Assembly (NCBI RefSeq): GCF_008254045.1
Contig: NZ_CP042425.1
Span: 1,116,001 to 1,180,000, forward strand
Length of the DNA: 64,000 nucleotides
Direction: 5' to 3'
Source: Limnoglobus roseus
Lineage (GTDB): Bacteria; Planctomycetota; Planctomycetia; Gemmatales; Gemmataceae
The notes below the pieces were generated by a model, which was not told the DNA's origin, made no database searches, and was given only the letters and a program-made list of their open reading frames with translations. The position numbers were made by a program, and so were the translations under genes. Shown in pieces: positions 60,255 through 64,000 of the stretch. Numbering within the stretch: the stretch's first letter is position 1; every line of letters starts with the position of its first letter.

Positions 60255-61922
60255 ATGTCCCCGTTCCAGCGCGTCGTCCAAATCCTCGACACGTCCGTCG
60301 GCGGTCCGACGGCGGGCGTCGGCTTCCCGCACGGGCCGTTCTGGCGCGGCGCGACCCGCGATCAGTTCGTCGTCCTGAAGGTGCGAACGCTCGACCTGAT
60401 TACCCTCGGGAACGGGGCGGGGTCGAACCTGATCAAATCCCTGAAGGGGGAAGCCCCATTCGGGGCCGACCTCGACAACCCGCCGGCCGGTGCCCGCTTC
60501 AGCCGGATGCCCGCAGGTTTGCCACCGGTGCCGGACGCGGACATCGCGTTCATCGAGCAGTGGATCGACGCCGGCTGCCCGGACGCCGAGTCGGGCGGCA
60601 AGCCGCCGGGCGGAACGACGCCGACCGGCCCGGCCGCGGCGCTCCACTGGCGGCCGACGAACGCCCCGGTCGCCAGTTCCCGGACCGACGACATCTGGTT
60701 CACCGACCCGAACACCGGGTGGGCGGTCAACAGCAACGGCCAGATCGTTCACACGGCCGACGGCGGGAACGCCTGGGCCGAGCAACTGCACGACGCGGAC
60801 GTGTACTTCCGCTGCATCGGGCTGGCTTCGCCAACCCGCGGGTGGGCCGGCACGCTGACGCCGGGCAAGTTGCTGTACGAGACCCGCGACGGCAGCACCT
60901 GGACGCCCGTGTCGAACCTGCCGCCGCTCGCCCCGCCGGCCGTGTGCGGGCTGTCGGTGGTCAGCGATCAGGTCGTTTACCTGGCAGGAACGAACTTCCC
61001 CAATCGTCCGCCGCGGATGGCGAAGACGGCCGACGGCGGCACCACCTGGACGGCGTGGGACATGCGGCCGTGGGCGTCCATCTTGATCGACACATACTTC
61101 ACCACCCCGGACCGCGGGTGGGTGGTCGGCGGCAAGACCGACGAGCCGATCGCCACGCGGAACAACGTCAAGGCCGTGGTGCTGTTCACCGAGGACGGCG
61201 GCCGGACGTGGGTGAACCGGGCGGCCGACATCGCGGCCCAACTGCCGAAGGGCGAGTGGGGCTGGAAGATTCAGTTCCTCACCGACCGGATCGGGTTCGT
61301 GTCGCTGGAGAACTTCGGCGCCGGGGCGATCCTCAAGACGACCGACGGCGGCCTGACGTGGGTTCGCCTCCCCGTGAACGACCCGCAGGGGAACGCGAAC
61401 CTCGAAGGCGTCGGGTTCGTTGATGAGAACCACGGGTGGGTCGGCGGGTGGGGCGACGCACTGTTCCAGAAGCTGTCGACCAGTGAAACCACCGACGGCG
61501 GTCAGACCTGGCGGGACGCGAACGAGGTCGGCAAGGCGCTCAACCGCTTCCGGTTCTTCGGCTCGCCCGTGACCGTCGGCTACGCCTCCGGGCAGACGGT
61601 GTACAAGTACACGTCCGAGCCGGTCGCCCCGCGGGCCGCCGTCGCACCGCCGGCGGGCTTGTTGGCCGATCACCAGCCGAAGCGGGTGGCCGGCCCGCTG
61701 CAACTTCCCGTCACCGTCCCGGCGGGCACGCGGCGGTTGAGCGCCCGCGTGTGGGACCGCTTCGGCGATCCCGTCGCCATGCCGGTGGACGAACCCAACC
61801 CGGCGGCGGGGCCGCGAACCGTCGCGTGGGACTGTGGCGGGCACGACCCCGGGTACTACATCGTCCGCGTCACCGTGGACGGCACGTCCGAGAGCCAACT
61901 CGTTCGCGTCGAACCGGCGTGA
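60255..61922 (+). CDS. YCF48/BNR-type propeller protein with N-terminal cap and C-terminal FlgD-like domain, 555 aa
   Basis: The ATG at 60255 (MSPFQRVVQILDTSVGGPTA) follows GGAG. The N-terminal ~115 residues resemble a cytochrome-like or PSD cap ('FSRMPAGLPPVPDADIAFIE', ending QWIDAG). The middle has 'DIWFTDPNTGWAVNSNGQIV', 'HTADGGNAWAEQ', 'FTEDGGRTWVN' and 'TTDGGLTWVRL', the GW/DGGxTW pattern of YCF48 propellers. The last ~90 residues ('TRRLSARVWDRFGDPVAMPV', 'VAWDCGGHDPGYYIVRVTVD') resemble FlgD-type Ig domains. No signal peptide is clear. It is a second propeller of this type in the window. Confidence 0.65.
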   Translation: MSPFQRVVQILDTSVGGPTAGVGFPHGPFWRGATRDQFVVLKVRTLDLITLGNGAGSNLIKSLKGEAPFGADLDNPPAGARFSRMPAGLPPVPDADIAFIEQWIDAGCPDAESGGKPPGGTTPTGPAAALHWRPTNAPVASSRTDDIWFTDPNTGWAVNSNGQIVHTADGGNAWAEQLHDADVYFRCIGLASPTRGWAGTLTPGKLLYETRDGSTWTPVSNLPPLAPPAVCGLSVVSDQVVYLAGTNFPNRPPRMAKTADGGTTWTAWDMRPWASILIDTYFTTPDRGWVVGGKTDEPIATRNNVKAVVLFTEDGGRTWVNRAADIAAQLPKGEWGWKIQFLTDRIGFVSLENFGAGAILKTTDGGLTWVRLPVNDPQGNANLEGVGFVDENHGWVGGWGDALFQKLSTSETTDGGQTWRDANEVGKALNRFRFFGSPVTVGYASGQTVYKYTSEPVAPRAAVAPPAGLLADHQPKRVAGPLQLPVTVPAGTRRLSARVWDRFGDPVAMPVDEPNPAAGPRTVAWDCGGHDPGYYIVRVTVDGTSESQLVRVEPA

Positions 61923-61937
61923 CCCGCGGCGTCCCGC

Positions 61938-62576
61938 CTATCGCCCTGACGGTGGGCGGTCAGCCAAGTTCGCTTCCATCATCTCGGCTACCCCGAGGGC
62001 GTCTTCGCCGCCCTGTTCTCGTAAGGCCCGGGCCACCTTCTGTTGTCGCTCGGCGGGGTGGTTCTGGTTCAACTTGAACTTGCCCTCCAGCCGCTCAATC
62101 TCGATTCGGAAACCCACGATCTGGGCCAACATCTTGTCGAGGAAAGCCGGCGGTTCGTCCAGCACCCACGGCCGGGGCATCGACCGTTCGTAGACCGCGA
62201 CCGATTGTTGAAGAATGCCCAGCAACGTCGCCCGGTCTTCGATCAACTGCGGCCGGCCGTAGGCGTGGACGGCGGTGTAGTTCCACGTCGGCACGACGGC
62301 TTCCGCCTCGTACCACGTCGGCGAGATGTAGGCGTGCGGCCCGGAGAAGACGGCGAGAGCCAGCTGGCGTTCGAGTTCCCGCCAATGCGGGTTCGCCCGG
62401 GCCAGGTGGCCGATCAGCGTTCCATGCGGCCCGGCGGTTCGGTCCAGCAGGAAGGGCAAGTGCGTCGCGAACGATTCGCCGCCGACGTTCGAGACGAGCA
62501 GCCCGAAGCTGTGCCGCGCGATGAAGGCGTGCAGGGTGTCGAGTTCCGGCACCGCGAAGGAAGACGGGACGTACAT
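61938..62576 (-). CDS. PaiB-like FMN-binding negative transcriptional regulator, 212 aa
   Basis: The ATG at 62574-62576 (MYVPSSFAVPELDTLHAFIA) is the usual PaiB start. 'SFGLLVSNVGGESFATHLPF', 'GHLARANPHW', 'AYISPTWYEAEAVVPTWNYT' and 'IVGFRIEIERLEGKFKLNQN' are conserved motifs of the family, a split-barrel FMN-binding fold. Family members repress sporulation or protease genes in Bacillus; here the target is unknown. It follows a small gene (62615-62881) by 38 bp. Confidence 0.85.
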   Translation of the reverse strand: MYVPSSFAVPELDTLHAFIARHSFGLLVSNVGGESFATHLPFLLDRTAGPHGTLIGHLARANPHWRELERQLALAVFSGPHAYISPTWYEAEAVVPTWNYTAVHAYGRPQLIEDRATLLGILQQSVAVYERSMPRPWVLDEPPAFLDKMLAQIVGFRIEIERLEGKFKLNQNHPAERQQKVARALREQGGEDALGVAEMMEANLADRPPSGR

Positions 62577-62614
62577 GAAGGACCGGGTTGGAGAAAGAGA
62601 GACGGACGGGCGGG

Positions 62615-62881
62615 TCACGCGCCAGGTTCGCTCGGGACCGCGATGAACCCCTCGCCCGCCCGGACGAGGATCGGTTCCGCCAGCGTCACCCACCCACCGT
62701 CACCCGTCACGGCCGTGGTGATGAGGTCGAGCCGCCCGCCGGTTTCGGGGTTGAGCCGGTAGACGGCGATCGACCGCCCAGTCTCCACGCCTTCCAGGTG
62801 GAAGCGCGGGATCATGCGATCTTCGGCGAAGCGGAACGTGAAGTCGCGGTCGCGGTGGAGCGGGATCATCGCGTTCATCAT
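62615..62881 (-). CDS. Small hypothetical protein upstream of the PaiB-like gene, 88 aa
   Basis: The start is the ATG at 62879-62881. The product is beta-rich, with 'RDFTFRFAEDRMIPRFHLEG' and 'GGWVTLAEPILVRAGEGFIA'. It probably belongs to the PaiB-like transcription unit. No family was recognised. Confidence 0.6.
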   Translation of the reverse strand: MMNAMIPLHRDRDFTFRFAEDRMIPRFHLEGVETGRSIAVYRLNPETGGRLDLITTAVTGDGGWVTLAEPILVRAGEGFIAVPSEPGA

Positions 62882-62968
62882 ATCGTCGCGGCCGCGGTGG
62901 GGAGGGCGGCCGTCCTACAATGTCCACCCCGGTGTGGGAACGACTTCGCGAGTGTGGAGACGCGAGAG

Positions 62969-64000
62969 ATGCCCATCCGCAGTTACCCGTTGCGCGTCCT
63001 GATCTTGTCGGGCACGTCGTGCTTCCTGTTGCTGGTGCTCTGCGGGTCGGTCGCGGTGTACCTCAACCGCGAACAGGGGTTGACCGTCGCGGCGCTCCAG
63101 GAGGACATCTTCAGCCGCGGGGTGGCGACCAACCTGGAGACGCACGCCAACCGCCTGGCCACCCTGCACGACCGGCGGGCGCGGGAGGTCGAACCGTTGC
63201 ACGAACAGGTGCGGGCGGATCTTGCCGAGATGGCCCGCCTCGCGGACAAGGACGAGGAAGTGAAACTGGCCGCCCGCGTGGCCGAGTTGTTCGAAGAGTA
63301 CCTTCGCCTCTGGCGGGAAGGCCGGGTGCCGCCGGCCGAGTTGGCCCTCTTCCTCCGCGAGCGGGTGGTGGTGTCGGCCGAGGAACTGCGGGTCTACAAC
63401 GGGAGCGAACTCAAGCAGTCGGAAGAAGATCACCGCCGCTCCCTGCAACGGATGGCGTGGGGGCTGGTCGCGGTCGGCGGCCTCGGGTCGGTCGCCGGCC
63501 TCGTGTTGGGGTACGGGTTGGCCCGCAGTCTCCGCCGGACGATCCACCAATTCCTGGTGCGGGTCCAGGGGGCGTCCGAGATGCTCGGGCAGGAAATTCC
63601 CCCCATCGAGTGGGAGCGAAGCGGCGAACCCCTTCGCGACGGCAGCGACGACTTGCTCGTGCGCGTCGAACAGGTCGTCACGAAGTTGCACCAGCGGGAG
63701 CGGGAAGTCCGCCGGGCCGAACGGCTGGCCGCCGTCGGGCAGTTGGCCGCCGGGATGGCGCACGAGATTCGCAACCCGCTCACGTCGGTCATTCTGCTCA
63801 TCGAGACGGCCCGCCGCGACCGCACCGCCGGCGGGCTGACCGAGGAAGACTTCACGCTGATCGAAGGGGAACTGCACCGGATCGAACAGTCGTTGCAACA
63901 GTTCCTCGACTACGCCCGGCCGCCGGAACTGCGGCGGGCGAACGTGCGGCCGTCCGAGATCGTGCGGACCGCCCTGGCCCTCGCCCGCGGTCGGATCGAG
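62969..64000 (+). CDS. Sensor histidine kinase (partial, C-terminus outside window)
   Basis: The ATG at 62969 (MPIRSYPLRVLILSGTSCFL) follows GGAGA. Two TM helices (~residues 9-31 and ~172-192) enclose an extracytoplasmic helical sensor. A HAMP-like linker and a coiled-coil precede the H-box 'LAAGMAHEIRNPLTSVIL' of the HisKA domain. The reading frame continues to the end of the window after 'QQFLDYARPPELRRANVRPS', before the ATPase domain. This is a typical two-component kinase with a likely cognate regulator further right. It is divergent from the PaiB-like unit. Confidence 0.85.
   Translation, partial: MPIRSYPLRVLILSGTSCFLLLVLCGSVAVYLNREQGLTVAALQEDIFSRGVATNLETHANRLATLHDRRAREVEPLHEQVRADLAEMARLADKDEEVKLAARVAELFEEYLRLWREGRVPPAELALFLRERVVVSAEELRVYNGSELKQSEEDHRRSLQRMAWGLVAVGGLGSVAGLVLGYGLARSLRRTIHQFLVRVQGASEMLGQEIPPIEWERSGEPLRDGSDDLLVRVEQVVTKLHQREREVRRAERLAAVGQLAAGMAHEIRNPLTSVILLIETARRDRTAGGLTEEDFTLIEGELHRIEQSLQQFLDYARPPELRRANVRPSEIVRTALALARGRIE

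Overview
The window looks like chromosomal DNA of a planctomycete, most likely from the Gemmataceae. The evidence is high GC with G/C-ending codons, a DUF1559 pilin-like protein, a DUF1549/DUF1501 pair, an ECF sigma factor fused to a propeller-like domain, a calx-type surface protein that starts with an 'EHLDDRCVPA' motif, and integrase, Mod and Fic remnants of types common in that family. No rRNA, tRNA or CRISPR array was found. Both edges cut a gene: a phage-type replication protein on the left and a sensor histidine kinase on the right.

Region 1 (1-17.3 kb) is an integrated, prophage-like element. It holds a leftward replication operon, a C-terminal-HTH protein, three paralogous small HTH proteins, an XRE repressor-like gene with a perfect palindromic operator overlapping a sigma-70 promoter, a SWIM-finger protein, a tape-measure-like protein with its neighbours, a sigma-factor-like protein carrying two extra HTH units, small membrane or secreted proteins, and a frameshifted tyrosine integrase at the right end. 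No capsid, portal or terminase gene is visible here. Strong hairpins, several followed by T-rich tracts, separate most units.

Region 2 (17.3-25.7 kb) is a graveyard of broken genes: an HExxH metallopeptidase fragment, an internally deleted type III Mod methyltransferase, the C-terminus of a Fic protein, the C-terminus of an extradiol dioxygenase, a beta-glucuronidase pseudogene, an IS1-family remnant with a 21-bp perfect inverted repeat, and an apparently intact IS5-family element. Intact genes among them are an M20-type amidohydrolase and a two-TM protein.

Region 3 (26-36.1 kb) is an export region: an EmrA/EmrB-type pair with overlapping ORFs, then a His-rich secreted protein, a CzcB-type adaptor and a CzcA-type RND pump, with a convergent CzcC/TolC-type outer-membrane lipoprotein. 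A nested 32-bp inverted repeat separates pump and outer-membrane gene.

Region 4 (36.5-43.9 kb) is the most interesting part. It is a tight five-gene operon: zinc-ribbon plus double-GTPase-like NTPase, GAP1-like protein with a membrane anchor and a compositionally distinct C-terminal module, a tail-anchored protein, a GYF-like/membrane/trypsin-like protease, and a Ser/Thr kinase with a C-terminal membrane anchor whose start is disrupted or non-canonical. It reads as a membrane-associated, nucleotide-switched signalling or conflict system with a protease and kinase output.

Region 5 (43.9-64 kb) holds surface and housekeeping genes: two YCF48/BNR-like propellers, a 1,068-residue Vgb-propeller/DUF11/FG-GAP protein behind an AT-rich leader, a DUF4331 protein with a TPR partner, a DUF1559 protein with a lipoprotein, an ECF-propeller fusion, DUF1501 and DUF1549 genes split by a second IS5-family element sitting in a palindrome, a PaiB-like FMN protein, and the histidine kinase.
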